Assembly: GCF_036227605.1 (NCBI RefSeq)
Contig: NZ_CP109487.1
Coordinates: 558,001 to 622,000 of the forward strand
Source of the DNA: Streptomyces sp. NBC_01439
GTDB taxonomy: Bacteria > Actinomycetota > Actinomycetes > Streptomycetales > Streptomycetaceae
Direction of reading: 5' to 3'
DNA length: 64,000 nucleotides
The notes under the pieces are model-generated. The model did not search any database, had not been told where the DNA came from, and saw only the letters and a program-made list of their open reading frames with translations. Each line of letters starts with the position of its first letter. The first letter of the stretch is position 1. The position numbers were made by a program, and so were the translations under genes. Positions 35,963 to 44,410 of this stretch are shown here, in pieces.

Positions 35963-36595
35963 TCAGCGTGCGGCGGGCTCGTACAGGAAGCCGGTCAGCG
36001 GTGCGAGGACCTTCCAGTCGAGGGTTTCGTAGAGCGCCCGGCCTTGGACGGTCGCGCCCAGGATGCCGGTGGTCGCACCGTTCTCGACGGCCGCCCCGGT
36101 GAGTGCACCCATCACGACCGTCCCGAGGCCGAGGCGTTGGTGAGCCTCCTCGGTGATGATCTGGTCGAAGACGCAGGCGGTACCCGTCAGACCGGTTTGG
36201 CCGCGCGCGGCGAGCTCCCCGTCGGCCGCCAGAACGCGCACGCTGACGACATCGCCGTCCCTCTCGGCGGTGACCGTGTAACCGTCGGGCGCGCGCACGA
36301 CGGACGGACGCAGGTCGACGGCCATCAGGAAGCCGGGATCGGTCGCCTCCCACTCGGGTGAGAACCACGGCTCCATGACGTCCGGTTCCAGGAAGGCCTT
36401 GATGCAGGTGGTCGGTTCGGTGACCGCGTCGATGAGCCGGCGTGCGGTCTCGACATCGGCGTCGAGCAGGACGTGCCGGACCGCTTGGCCCGGCAGCCCC
36501 ACCTGGATGCTCAGCCCCCACGGCACGTCCACCGGCCGCGGTGCCCTCCGCGAGACGGTCCATCCGTCGACCCACGAGCGCGCGAGCTCCCACAT
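35963..36595 (-). CDS. GNAT-like N-acetyltransferase
   Basis: A 210-residue protein whose C-terminal part has the acetyl-CoA-binding pattern QRLGLGTVVMGALTGAAVENGATTGILGA followed by ALYETLDWKV. The N-terminal 90 residues (WELARSWVDGWTVSRR) are less conserved. The ATG at 36593-36595 has GGAGGGG upstream. Substrate unknown. The MITE-like repeat begins 86 bp upstream of it. Confidence 0.75.
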   Translation of the reverse strand: MWELARSWVDGWTVSRRAPRPVDVPWGLSIQVGLPGQAVRHVLLDADVETARRLIDAVTEPTTCIKAFLEPDVMEPWFSPEWEATDPGFLMAVDLRPSVVRAPDGYTVTAERDGDVVSVRVLAADGELAARGQTGLTGTACVFDQIITEEAHQRLGLGTVVMGALTGAAVENGATTGILGATVQGRALYETLDWKVLAPLTGFLYEPAAR

Positions 36596-36680
36596 CCGGA
36601 CACCCCTCCGAGTAATGACTGCGATCGGAGTGCGGATGTTACACAGGTGCACTGACGGTCGAGCCCTCCCGCTCGATCGT

Positions 36681-36849
36681 CTAAGGGCTGTCCCGTAATC
36701 CGCGGCGGGTCAGCGCGCGGCGTCAGATGCGGTGCATCGCAAGGCGGAGGGGCGTCCTCATACTGGGCGTATTCGGGCGATCCCGACAACGCGGCGAGGT
36801 GCCGTAGCTGGCGCCGCGCGCCCGCCGGGGATTACGGGACAACCCTTAG
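36681..36849. mobile_element. MITE-like element with 21-bp terminal inverted repeats
   Basis: A 169-bp non-coding unit. The left end CTAAGGGCTGTCCCGTAATC is mirrored at the right end by GATTACGGGACAACCCTTAG, with one mismatch over 21 bp. Internal GC-rich segments (GCGCGCGGCG / CGCCGCGCGC) add further symmetry. No transposase is encoded, so it would be mobilised in trans. No target duplication is obvious beyond the CTAA/TTAG ends. The right terminus contains the TAA stop of the neighbouring VOC gene. Confidence 0.7.
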
Positions 36850-37280
36850 TGGGAGACGCAGAGTTCGTTGCCCTCCGGATCGGCGAGGGTCGTCCATGCG
36901 CTGGGGCCCATCCGGCCCTCGTGGAGGTGCTTGGCACCGTTGGCGATGAGGCGTTCGACCAGCGCCTTGGGGTCGTCGGAGCCGGTGCGGACGTCGAAAT
37001 GGGCCCGGTTCTTGACCGTCTTGGGTTCGGGGACGAACTGGAAGAGGACACGGGGTGCGCGCTCCAAGCCCTCCGGGTGGCGGATCGCGGCTCCCACCTT
37101 CCAGACGAGGGTGCCCCGGTGGATCTTGGTGTCGTCCTCGCTCGCGCGGCCCGCCTCGATCAGGCCGCGGATGAACTGTTCGTCGCTCGGCTCCACTTCC
37201 CAACCGAGCGCCTCGGCCCACCAGTCGGCGAGCGTGTGCGGATCGGTCGAGTCGATGGTCACCTGGAACGTGTATGCCAT
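36846..37280 (-). CDS. VOC/glyoxalase-like domain protein
   Basis: A 144-residue vicinal-oxygen-chelate fold protein (Glyoxalase_6 type): FQVTIDSTDPHTLADWWAEALGWEV begins the first module and RAHFDVRTGSDDPKALVERLIANGA the second, ending WTTLADPEGNELCVSH. Actinomycetes have many such proteins of unknown substrate, some binding bleomycin-like drugs. Its TAA stop lies inside the terminal inverted repeat of the MITE-like element, so the native C-terminus may have been altered. Confidence 0.85.
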   Translation of the reverse strand: MAYTFQVTIDSTDPHTLADWWAEALGWEVEPSDEQFIRGLIEAGRASEDDTKIHRGTLVWKVGAAIRHPEGLERAPRVLFQFVPEPKTVKNRAHFDVRTGSDDPKALVERLIANGAKHLHEGRMGPSAWTTLADPEGNELCVSH

Positions 37281-37367
37281 GCCAGGACCCTACTGAGGGG
37301 GCGCCGCCCGTCGCCACACGGCGCGAGCGGGTGTGGGGTTCGGGCTGCGGTGCGCTCAGCGCGGGCG

Positions 37368-38324
37368 TCATCGGCCGCTCGCCCCGCTCCCTGCGGTGAG
37401 GTGCGAGGCGATCAGCGCGGCGAAGGTCAGCAGCCAGGCGCCCACGGCGATCCAGAGCAGGACCTCGCCGAGCGTGCGCAGCCAGGCGATGCCGGCCGGT
37501 TCCGCCACGGACAGGCAGGCGGTCGCCGTCATGCCGAGCGGGAAGACGGTGGCCCAGCGCCGGATGTCGTAGCGCGGCCGCGGGTGGCGCAGTTCGGCGG
37601 CGAGGAGGACGACGTACCAGATGAGGGACAGGGCGAGCAGGGCGAGCGTGACGGTACGCAGCGTGGTGTGTGCCGAACCGGTCCATACGGGTGATGCCGT
37701 GAGCTTGGATCCGGCCAGGGCGGAGATGGAGAGCGCGCCGCCCGCCACCCAGTGGTCGCCCTTTCCGCCCACCACCTCGCGCGGGTCGAAGCGGAAGAGG
37801 GCCGCCAGGTAGAGCAGCAGGCCGAGGCAGAAGGCGGCCATCGCCGCCCGCGCCAGCAGGTCCTGGTGGTCGGCGTCGGCCAGGGAGGCGGCGAGGAGGG
37901 AGAGCCCCTGGGTCGCCACGCAGCCGAGGAAGGCCGCTCCCGGCATGCGCCGCCGCCAGTGCCGCAGGACGTTGAAGAGCAGCCCGGGCCAGAGCACCGC
38001 CGCCAGCACGAGCAGCACGGCGGCCGCCGTCTGCCAGCCCTGCTGCGAGAGCCGGGCTCCGATGACGGTGGTGGCGGCTACGGCCGTCAGCGCGGCCGGT
38101 GTGTCGGCCTCGGCGCGGAACCGCCCGCGGTCGCCCAGCAGCCGGGAGGTGAAGTCGGCGGCGAGTACGAGCCACAGTGCCCCGGCGACGACCAGCGTGG
38201 CGAGTGACGCCGTCGGGTGCCCGGTCAGGTGCAGGCCGACGGAAATGATGCCGGTGGCCATGACGGCGGCTCCCGCCGCGGGCGGGAGCCCGGTCCACCA
38301 GTCACGGCCGGGGAGGATGCTCAC
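37368..38324 (-). CDS. TDT/TehA-like (SLAC1-family) transporter
   Basis: A 318-residue ten-helix membrane protein of the tellurite-resistance/dicarboxylate transporter family. PAAGAAVMATGIISVGLHLTGH is the typical first helix (P..GAAVMATGI). These carry anions such as malate or sulfite. I start at the GTG (38322-38324, SILPGRDWWTGL); the open frame upstream encodes a Pro/Arg-rich stretch lacking family similarity. Single gene. Confidence 0.82.
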   Translation of the reverse strand: MSILPGRDWWTGLPPAAGAAVMATGIISVGLHLTGHPTASLATLVVAGALWLVLAADFTSRLLGDRGRFRAEADTPAALTAVAATTVIGARLSQQGWQTAAAVLLVLAAVLWPGLLFNVLRHWRRRMPGAAFLGCVATQGLSLLAASLADADHQDLLARAAMAAFCLGLLLYLAALFRFDPREVVGGKGDHWVAGGALSISALAGSKLTASPVWTGSAHTTLRTVTLALLALSLIWYVVLLAAELRHPRPRYDIRRWATVFPLGMTATACLSVAEPAGIAWLRTLGEVLLWIAVGAWLLTFAALIASHLTAGSGASGR

Positions 38325-38770
38325 GCGTCCAGCGGACCCCACGGGTCGGCCGGCTCCCGGCGGACGGGGCCGACGCGCCGCGGGAACCACACGGCCGGAC
38401 GCGAAACCTCCTGCACGCAAGATCAAGCAAACCTGCGCGCGATGCACAGGCGGGGATCCGGGCCGGTCCTAGGCTCGGACCCGGACGCGGACCTGCCGGT
38501 CCGTCACAGGGGAGCGGACCGGCGGGTTCCCGATCCCTCGCACGGGGACGTCGACCTTGCCCGGGACCGGGCGGCTGCCGCTGAGGAGGGAACTCCGCGC
38601 GCGCCACCGGCGCGGCGTTGCAGGTGCGGGGGTAGCGTCGACTCCCCCGGTGGGGTGGCCGGAACTCGCGCTTGCCGGCCCGGTTAGGCCTACCTAACCT
38701 ATGGCTCACCCACGCTCGAGAACGTCGGCACGACTTCGGGACCCGTCCCCAACCGAAGGAGCCTCCCCCC
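38325..38770. other. Non-coding control region upstream of DoxX gene
   Basis: 446 bp between the divergent TDT and DoxX genes. It contains several GC-rich inverted segments around 38480-38540 and, near its right end, the iron-box-like palindrome annotated separately. No gene is supported. Confidence 0.5.
38682..38699. promoter_or_regulatory. Iron-box-like palindrome (DmdR/IdeR type)
   Basis: GGTTAGG-CCTA-CCTAACC, perfect 7-bp arms with a 4-bp centre, 72 bp before the DoxX start. It matches 12 of 15 central positions of the actinomycete DmdR/IdeR box TTAGGTTAGGCTAACCTAA. A TA-rich CTATGG follows, so the box probably overlaps the promoter and would give iron-dependent repression. Confidence 0.5.
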
Positions 38771-39226
38771 ATGAACGCACGTCTCGACCATGCCCGGCCC
38801 TACGCCCTCGGCCTGTTCCGGATCGTCACCGGACTACTCTTCGCCTCGCACGGCGCCGCTTCCCTCTTCGGTGTCCTCGGCGGTGCGCACGGCGGCGGAA
38901 CCGTCGCCACCGGCACCTGGCCCGGCTGGTACGCCGCCGCCATCCAGCTCGTCGCCGGTGCCCTGGTCCTGCTGGGTCTCGGGACCCGGGCGGCCGCCTT
39001 CGTCGCCTCCGGTTCGATGGCGTACGCGTACTTCACCGTGCACCAGCCCGGTGCACTGTGGCCGCTGCAGAACGGGGGCGAGGCCTCGGCGATGTTCTGC
39101 TGGGCCTTCCTCCTGCTGGTGTTCACCGGTCCCGGGGCCCTGGCGGTGGACGGGCTGTTCTCCTCGCGTTCGGCGGACTCCGCCGGGCGGCGGGACCAGA
39201 ACCGCCCGGAGGCCGTCACCGCCTGA
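38771..39226 (+). CDS. DoxX family membrane protein
   Basis: A 151-residue four-helix DoxX protein: RPYALGLFRIVTGLLFASHGAASLFG, then LGLGTRAAAFVASGSMAYAYFTVHQP and AMFCWAFLLLVFTGPGALAVDG, the standard pattern. DoxX proteins take part in membrane redox and oxidative-stress complexes (with SodA and SseA in mycobacteria). The ATG at 38771 follows AAGGAG. The upstream iron-box-like palindrome suggests iron-linked control. Confidence 0.88.
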   Translation: MNARLDHARPYALGLFRIVTGLLFASHGAASLFGVLGGAHGGGTVATGTWPGWYAAAIQLVAGALVLLGLGTRAAAFVASGSMAYAYFTVHQPGALWPLQNGGEASAMFCWAFLLLVFTGPGALAVDGLFSSRSADSAGRRDQNRPEAVTA

Positions 39227-39327
39227 GGAATCGATTCAGCGCCACTCGATTCGACCCCGTACCCGCCTGCACCGCACGCGCCGGCACCGCACGCGTCCGT
39301 GCCGCTCGCGCCCCGACGCCCGGGCCC

Positions 39328-40044
39328 TCAGCAGGACGGCGCGACCAGCCCCATCTCGTAGGCGATGATGACGAGTTGGACCCGGTCCCGGGCGTCGAGC
39401 TTGGTGAACAGGCGCGAGACGTGCGATTTGGCCGTGGCCTCGGAGATGAACAGCTCCTCGCCTATCTCACCGTTCGAACGGCCCCGCCCCACCAGGGTCA
39501 GCACCTCCCGCTCGCGCTCGGTGATCCCCGCGTCGGGCCGCAGCGCACGCGCCTCGGGCACCCCGAGACCGGATGCCGCCGGACCGGGCGCCACCGGACC
39601 GGGCACGCGCGCGAAGTCCGCGATCAGCCTGCGGGTGACGGCCGGTGCGATCAGGGCGTCCCCCGCGGCGATCACCCGGATCGCCGCGAGGATCTCCTCC
39701 ACGGCCATGTCCTTGACGACGAAACCGCTCGCACCGGCGCGCAGCGCCCCGTAGACGTGGTCGTCCTCGTCGAAGGTGGTCAGCACGAGCACCTTGACCG
39801 CCTCCGTCCCGGTGGTGATCAGCCCGGTGGCCTCGATGCCGTCCATGCCCGGCATCCGGATGTCCATCACCACCACGTCGGGGCGGAGTTCGGCGGCGAG
39901 GCGGACACCCTCGGTGCCCGTACCCGCCTCGCCGACGACCTCCAGGTCGGCGGTGTCGGCCATCAGCACCCGCAGACCGGACCTGACCAGCGGCTGGTCG
40001 TCCACGAGCAGGACGCGGGTCGCCCGCGCGGGAGCGACGGTCAT
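39328..40044 (-). CDS. NarL/LuxR-type response regulator
   Basis: A 238-residue two-component regulator. The receiver domain has the acidic pair D15-D16, phospho-acceptor D61 (VVVMDIRMPGMDG), the T of VLTTFDEDD and K of GFVVKD. After a Pro/Ala-rich linker comes a LuxR helix-turn-helix (ITEREREVLTLVGRGRSNGEIGEELFISEATAKSHVSRLFTKL). The start ATG (40042-40044) overlaps the kinase stop by 4 bp, so kinase and regulator are coupled. Confidence 0.93.
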   Translation of the reverse strand: MTVAPARATRVLLVDDQPLVRSGLRVLMADTADLEVVGEAGTGTEGVRLAAELRPDVVVMDIRMPGMDGIEATGLITTGTEAVKVLVLTTFDEDDHVYGALRAGASGFVVKDMAVEEILAAIRVIAAGDALIAPAVTRRLIADFARVPGPVAPGPAASGLGVPEARALRPDAGITEREREVLTLVGRGRSNGEIGEELFISEATAKSHVSRLFTKLDARDRVQLVIIAYEMGLVAPSC

Positions 40045-41174
40045 CGGACCCCCTCCGCGGCCACCGCGGCCAGGGGCAGCGGCAACGCCGCTTCGACCCG
40101 GAAGCCGCCCCCGGCCCGGGGACCGGCACTGAAACGGCCGTGCAGCAGACTGACCCGCTCGCGCATGCCCGTGATGCCGAATCCCGTACTTCCGATGCCG
40201 TCGGGCGCACCGCGCCCGTCGTCGACGACCTCCACGGTCAACTCCTGTTCCCCGTATCCGATGGTGACCCGGCAGTGCCCGGTGCCCGCGTGGCGGACCA
40301 CGTTGGTCAGCGCCTCCTGCACGATGCGGTACGCCGACAGGTCCGTCTCGGGCGGCAGTTGACCCCGCTCCCCCTCCCACCGTACGTCGACCCGCACCCC
40401 GGCGTCGGCGGTGGTGGCCACCAGCGCGTCGAGGTCCGAGAGCCCGGGTGCGGGCCCGAGCGGCGCCTGCCCCCGGGTACCGTCCGGCTGGGCCCGGCGC
40501 AGCGCGACCAGCGTACGGCGAAGGCCGGAGAGGGTCTCGCGGCTGGTGGCCTCGATGGCCCGCAGGGCGGCGCGGGCCTCCTCCGGCTGGGTGTCGATGA
40601 CCCTGCTGCCGACACCGGCCTGGATGGCGATCACCCCGATGCTGTGCGCGACCATGTCGTGCAACTCGCGTGCGATGCGCAGCCGTTCGGCGGTCACGGC
40701 CTCGGCCACCTGCCGCGTGCGCAGTTCGGTCGTGTACTCCCGGCGCTCGCGGAACCGCAGGCCGGTCATGTAGACGGCGCCCAGCGACAGGAAGGCGATC
40801 AGGCTCGTGCTCATCAGGTCGTACGGTCCGGAGGCCACCAACGCGACCGCCGGGAGTTCCACGACGAGCACCATGGCGAGGGCGATAACCGCGTCCCGCC
40901 GGGGGCGCGTGGCGACGAGGAGTCCGAGGACGAGGTCCGGGGCGAGGAAGACGAGGAACCGGCCCGGACTGTGGTTCTGGGCGGACCCCGCGACGAGCGT
41001 GCCGCCGGGGAGCGTCAGGGCCAGTGCCGCCAGGGGCCGGTGCCGCAGCAGCGGGACGAGCGGGGTCACGGCCAGCAGCGTCACGACCCCGAGGAGCGGC
41101 CCGGCGGCGTACGGGACGCCGCCGATCAGCAGGCCCAGGACGAGGACGTAGAGGCCCGCGCCGCCCCAGGCCAT
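40041..41174 (-). CDS. Membrane histidine kinase (HisKA_3 type)
   Basis: A 377-residue sensor kinase. Five to six membrane helices fill residues 5-140 with no sizeable outer loop, so it senses the membrane or small lipophilic signals. The dimerisation helix carries H172 in ELHDMVAHSIGV and the HATPase domain has SAYRIVQEALTNVVRHAG and VVDDGRGAP. I chose ATG 41172-41174 with a GGAG site; a TTG 13 codons earlier is possible. It is cognate to the overlapping regulator; the divergent ABC ATPase gene may be the target. Confidence 0.9.
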   Translation of the reverse strand: MAWGGAGLYVLVLGLLIGGVPYAAGPLLGVVTLLAVTPLVPLLRHRPLAALALTLPGGTLVAGSAQNHSPGRFLVFLAPDLVLGLLVATRPRRDAVIALAMVLVVELPAVALVASGPYDLMSTSLIAFLSLGAVYMTGLRFRERREYTTELRTRQVAEAVTAERLRIARELHDMVAHSIGVIAIQAGVGSRVIDTQPEEARAALRAIEATSRETLSGLRRTLVALRRAQPDGTRGQAPLGPAPGLSDLDALVATTADAGVRVDVRWEGERGQLPPETDLSAYRIVQEALTNVVRHAGTGHCRVTIGYGEQELTVEVVDDGRGAPDGIGSTGFGITGMRERVSLLHGRFSAGPRAGGGFRVEAALPLPLAAVAAEGVR

Positions 41175-41408
41175 GCGGGCCGCTCCGGGCCCTGATGCAG
41201 AACCCCCCCGCAACCTGCGCGAACTTGGGGGTCTTCGCGGACTTCGGTGTCGTCGAACTCTTCGGTGGGTTGTCCATGGCGTGACCGTAGCCAGCCGTCA
41301 TCGGCCCGGGCATCGGCCCCCGGGCTTACGCCCCGGGGGCGAGGCCGCCGGGCGCCTTCCGCCGGCGGTCCGATGTCCACGGGCCGGGCGCCCGGCAGGG
41401 TGGGCCGG

Positions 41409-42341
41409 GTGATCGAGGTCAAGGAACTCACCAGGACGCACGGCGACCGGACGGCCGTAGACCGGCTCTCCCTCACGGCCCGGCCCGGCGCGGTCACCGC
41501 GTTCCTCGGCGCCGCCGGGGCCGGCAAGACCAGCGCGCTCCGGCTGATCCTGGGGCTGGACTCCCCGACCGCGGGCACGGTCGCCGTGTGCGGATTCCCG
41601 CTGCGCGGCCGCCCGCGCAGCCCGCACCAGGTCGGGGCCCTGCCCGATCCGGCCGGGTTGCACGGTCGGCGGACCGCCGGGGCGGTGCTGGGGGCACTGG
41701 CCCGCGCGCACGGCATCGGGGCGGGCCGGGTGACCGAGGTGCTGGCGGAAACGGGGCTGGCGCAGGAGCCGCGGCGGCGCGTGGGGACGTACTCCCCCGC
41801 GATGCGGCAGCGGCTGCGCATCGCGGGGGCGCTGCTCGGCGATCCACCCGTGCTGCTGCTGGACGAGCCGCTGGCCGGGCTGGACGCCGAGGGGGTGCGG
41901 TGGGCCCGCCGGCTGCTGCGCGCACTGGCCGCGCAGGGACGTACGGTCGCGATCACCGGTGACCGTGCGGCGGGGATGGCCGAGACGGCCGACCGGATCG
42001 TCGTCCTCGACCGGGGCCGAACGGTGCTCACGCAGTCCGCGGCCGAGTTCACCGCCCGGAGCGCCGCGCCCCGGGTCGTCGTGGGCACTCCGCACCACGC
42101 CGAGCTGGCCGCCGTACTGGCGGGCAGGGGCGCGACGGTGGTCCGGGCCCGGCTGTCGGGGCCGGGCCGGCTCGCCGTGACCGGGATGACGGCGGCGCGC
42201 GTCGGCGCCCTGGCCACCGAGCACGGGATCGTGATCCTCGAACTCGACACCCGCAGGCCCACGTTGGAGGAGGTACTGGGTGAACTGTGCGCCGGTTCCA
42301 GGGCCGTGTCGGCCGGGCCCCGTCCGGACGGCGGGCGATAG
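41409..42341 (+). CDS. ABC transporter ATP-binding protein with degenerate signature motif
   Basis: A 310-residue ATPase. Walker A GAAGAGKT is at residues 34-41 and Walker B VLLLDEPLAGLD at 148-159, both intact. The signature, normally LSGGQ, reads YSPAMRQ (128-134). The C-terminal 100 residues match the long tails of antibiotic-export ATPases (DrrA-like). The GTG start at 41409 gives a native N-terminus (IEVKELTRTHGDRTAVD). No permease gene follows; the next gene is unrelated. It is divergent from the two-component system. Confidence 0.85.
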   Translation: MIEVKELTRTHGDRTAVDRLSLTARPGAVTAFLGAAGAGKTSALRLILGLDSPTAGTVAVCGFPLRGRPRSPHQVGALPDPAGLHGRRTAGAVLGALARAHGIGAGRVTEVLAETGLAQEPRRRVGTYSPAMRQRLRIAGALLGDPPVLLLDEPLAGLDAEGVRWARRLLRALAAQGRTVAITGDRAAGMAETADRIVVLDRGRTVLTQSAAEFTARSAAPRVVVGTPHHAELAAVLAGRGATVVRARLSGPGRLAVTGMTAARVGALATEHGIVILELDTRRPTLEEVLGELCAGSRAVSAGPRPDGGR

Positions 42342-42350
42342 CCTGGGCGC

Positions 42351-42929
42351 ATGGAGGAACTGGGTGGGGTGGAGGTCATCGCCTTCACGGACGCCGAAGC
42401 GTTCGAGAGCTGGCTGGCCGAGCACCACACGCGCCACGAGGGCGTGTGGATCAAGCTGGCCAAGAAGAGGTCCGGGATCGCATCGGTCACCGATGACGAG
42501 CTGGTCGACATCGGGCTGTGCTACGGCTGGGTCTCCGGGCAACGGCGCGCCCTCGACGAGCGGTACTACCTGCAGAAGTACGTGCCGCGCCGGCCCAAGA
42601 GCCTGTGGTCACAGGTGAACGTGGACAAGGTCGCGGAGCTGAGCTCCGCGGGGCGGATGCGTGAGCCCGGGCTCGCCGAAGTGCGCAGGGCGCAGGCGGA
42701 CGGGCGGTGGACGCACGCCTACGAGTCCCAGCGAACGGCGGCGGTGCCACCGGACCTCGCGGCGGCCTTCGAGGCGGATCCGGTGGCCGCGCGGGCGTTC
42801 GAGGCGCTCGATCGCACCGGGCGCTACCAGGTGATCCTGCCGTTGTTGCAGGCGCTCACCCCGGAGACCAGGCGGGCCCGGCTCGACCGGGCGGTGCGGC
42901 TGCTGGGGGGAGACGGGGCTGCCGGCTGA
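42351..42929 (+). CDS. YdeI/OmpD-associated family protein
   Basis: A 192-residue cytoplasmic protein of the YdeI (DUF1801-like/OmdA) group: FESWLAEHHTRHEGVWIKLAKKRSG, LVDIGLCYGWVSGQRRALDE, YVPRRPKSLWSQVNVDKVAELSSAGRM are typical. The family is linked to cationic peptide resistance in Gram-negatives; its role in Streptomyces is unknown. It starts 9 bp after the ABC ATPase stop, so they may be co-transcribed. Confidence 0.85.
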   Translation: MEELGGVEVIAFTDAEAFESWLAEHHTRHEGVWIKLAKKRSGIASVTDDELVDIGLCYGWVSGQRRALDERYYLQKYVPRRPKSLWSQVNVDKVAELSSAGRMREPGLAEVRRAQADGRWTHAYESQRTAAVPPDLAAAFEADPVAARAFEALDRTGRYQVILPLLQALTPETRRARLDRAVRLLGGDGAAG

Positions 42930-42952
42930 TCCGGCCGGTCTCCCGCGAGCGC

Positions 42953-42978
42953 AGGGGCGTAGGGGGCGCAGGGGGCGT
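42953..42978. repeat. Short GC-rich tandem repeat
   Basis: AGGGGCGT, AGGGGGCGC and AGGGGGCGT follow each other just after the YdeI-like gene. It is three units of 8-9 bp, with no assigned role. Confidence 0.35.
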
Positions 42979-43060
42979 AGGGACCGGGCGGTCCCTTCCC
43001 GATCTTGCCGGGCCCGCGGCGTCCGGCACCGCACCCGGTCGCGTTGTCGGGGAAAGCGTC

Positions 43061-43092
43061 AGGCCTGGCCTCCCCACGGGGAGACCAGGCCT
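43061..43092 (-). terminator. Terminator of the DUF5997 gene
   Basis: 15-bp arms (AGGCCTGGCCTCCCC / GGGGAGACCAGGCCT) around a 2-base ACG-type loop. The single non-Watson-Crick position becomes a G-U pair in the minus-strand transcript, which favours termination of the minus-strand gene ending at 43117. Confidence 0.65.
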
Positions 43093-43116
43093 GTCGTAAG
43101 GCGGAGTCGCAGCAGG

Positions 43117-43530
43117 TCAGGAGTGCTGGCCGCGGGCCTTCTCGGCCTTCTCAGCCTTCTCGGCGTTCTTCTCCTTGATGCGGACCGTTTCCTTGCGGAC
43201 CTCGGCCTGGGTGGCGCGCTCACGCTTGAGCCACTCGGGGTCCTCCTGCTTCAGTGCTTCGATCTGCTCCGTGGTGAGGGGCTCGGTGACCCCGCCGCGG
43301 GCGAGGCCGGCGATGGACACGCCGAGCTTGGCCGCCACCACCGGTCGCGGGTGCGGACCGTTGGCGCGCAGCTCCTTCAGCCACTGGGGCGGATCGGCCT
43401 GGAGCGCACTCAATTCGCTGCGCGAGACGACACCCTCCTGGAACTCTGCGGGGGTGGCCTCGAGGTACACGCCCAGCTTCTTCGCCGCGGTCGCGGGCTT
43501 CATCGTCTGGGTGTTCTGGTGCGACGTCAT
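43117..43530 (-). CDS. DUF5997 family protein
   Basis: A 137-residue actinobacterial protein: MKPATAAKKLGVYLEATPAEFQ, then two similar halves containing DPPQWLKELRANGPHPRPVVAAKLGVSIAGLARGG and DPEWLKRERATQAEVRKET, ending in a Lys/Ala/Glu coiled segment (EKNAEKAEKAEKARG). It is probably DNA- or protein-binding with unknown function. It is divergent (58 bp) from a LysR-substrate-domain gene, a neighbour pairing I recall from other Streptomyces. Confidence 0.8.
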   Translation of the reverse strand: MTSHQNTQTMKPATAAKKLGVYLEATPAEFQEGVVSRSELSALQADPPQWLKELRANGPHPRPVVAAKLGVSIAGLARGGVTEPLTTEQIEALKQEDPEWLKRERATQAEVRKETVRIKEKNAEKAEKAEKARGQHS

Positions 43531-43588
43531 GGTGTCAAGAGTATCGAGCGTGTGCGCTACCTCCGACCACGACCGGTAACCTTGCGGG

Positions 43589-44410
43589 GTGACAGGCTCG
43601 GAAGTACCCCATTCGTTCCGGCTCGCTTATGTCCCGGGGGTCACACCCAGCAAGTGGGTGCGCATCTGGAACGAGCGGCTGCCCGACGTCCCGCTGACCT
43701 TGGTCGCGGTGTCCCCGATCGAGGCGTACGGCGTGCTGCGGGCGGGCGGCGCCGATGCCGGGTTCGTACGGTTGCCGGTCGACCGCGACGACCTCAGCGC
43801 GATCCCCCTCTACACGGAGACCACGGTGGTCGTGGTCCCCAAGGACCACCTCGTGGCCGCTGCGGAAGAGGTGTCCACCGAGGACCTCGCCGACGAGATC
43901 GTGTTCCACCCGCTCGACGACACCCTGGACTGGGAGCAGCTGCCGGGCAAGCCGGCGATCGCGCGGCCCGAGACGACGGCGGACGCGATCGAGCTGGTGG
44001 CCGCCGGGGTGGGCGTACTCGTCGTCCCGCAGTCGCTCGCCCGCCTGCACCACCGCAAGGACCTGACCTACCGGCCGGTGTCCGACGCGCCCGCCTCGCG
44101 GGTCGCGCTGTCGTGGCCGCAGGAGGAGACCACCGATCTGGTGGAGGAGTTCATCGGGATCGTCCGCGGCCGGACCGTGAACAGCACGCGGGGGCGCGCC
44201 CCGACCCCGCCGCAGCCCAAGGCGAAGCGCAAGCGCCCGGACGCGGGTACGGGTGGTGGCGGTGGCGGGGGCGCCCAGCGCAAGTCGGGGACCGGGAAGT
44301 CCTCGTCCGGAAAGCCGGCGGGCAAGAACCCCCGCGGGGCCTCCGGCGGCCCCAAGGGCGGAAAGGGTGCGAAGGGCGGCAAGGGCGGTAGGACCGGCCG
44401 TCGCCCGTAA
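43589..44410 (+). CDS. LysR-substrate-binding-domain protein without HTH
   Basis: A 273-residue protein consisting of a type 2 periplasmic-binding fold like the effector domain of LysR regulators (FRLAYVPGVTPSKWVRIWNERLP, VAAGVGVLVVPQSLARL), but lacking any helix-turn-helix. From about residue 195 it has a strongly basic, Gly/Lys/Ser-rich tail (KAKRKRPDAGTGGGGGGG; KGGKGAKGGKGGRTGRRP) that could bind nucleic acid instead. The GTG start is at 43589. The tail's end is encoded by the 19-bp tandem repeat, and the TAA stop lies within repeat unit 2. Confidence 0.8.
   Translation: MTGSEVPHSFRLAYVPGVTPSKWVRIWNERLPDVPLTLVAVSPIEAYGVLRAGGADAGFVRLPVDRDDLSAIPLYTETTVVVVPKDHLVAAAEEVSTEDLADEIVFHPLDDTLDWEQLPGKPAIARPETTADAIELVAAGVGVLVVPQSLARLHHRKDLTYRPVSDAPASRVALSWPQEETTDLVEEFIGIVRGRTVNSTRGRAPTPPQPKAKRKRPDAGTGGGGGGGAQRKSGTGKSSSGKPAGKNPRGASGGPKGGKGAKGGKGGRTGRRP

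Noticed and set aside
36681..36849. Ordinary transcription terminator
   Set aside because: The inverted ends are 127 bp apart with their own internal symmetry, far larger than a terminator hairpin; it fits a MITE-like element better.
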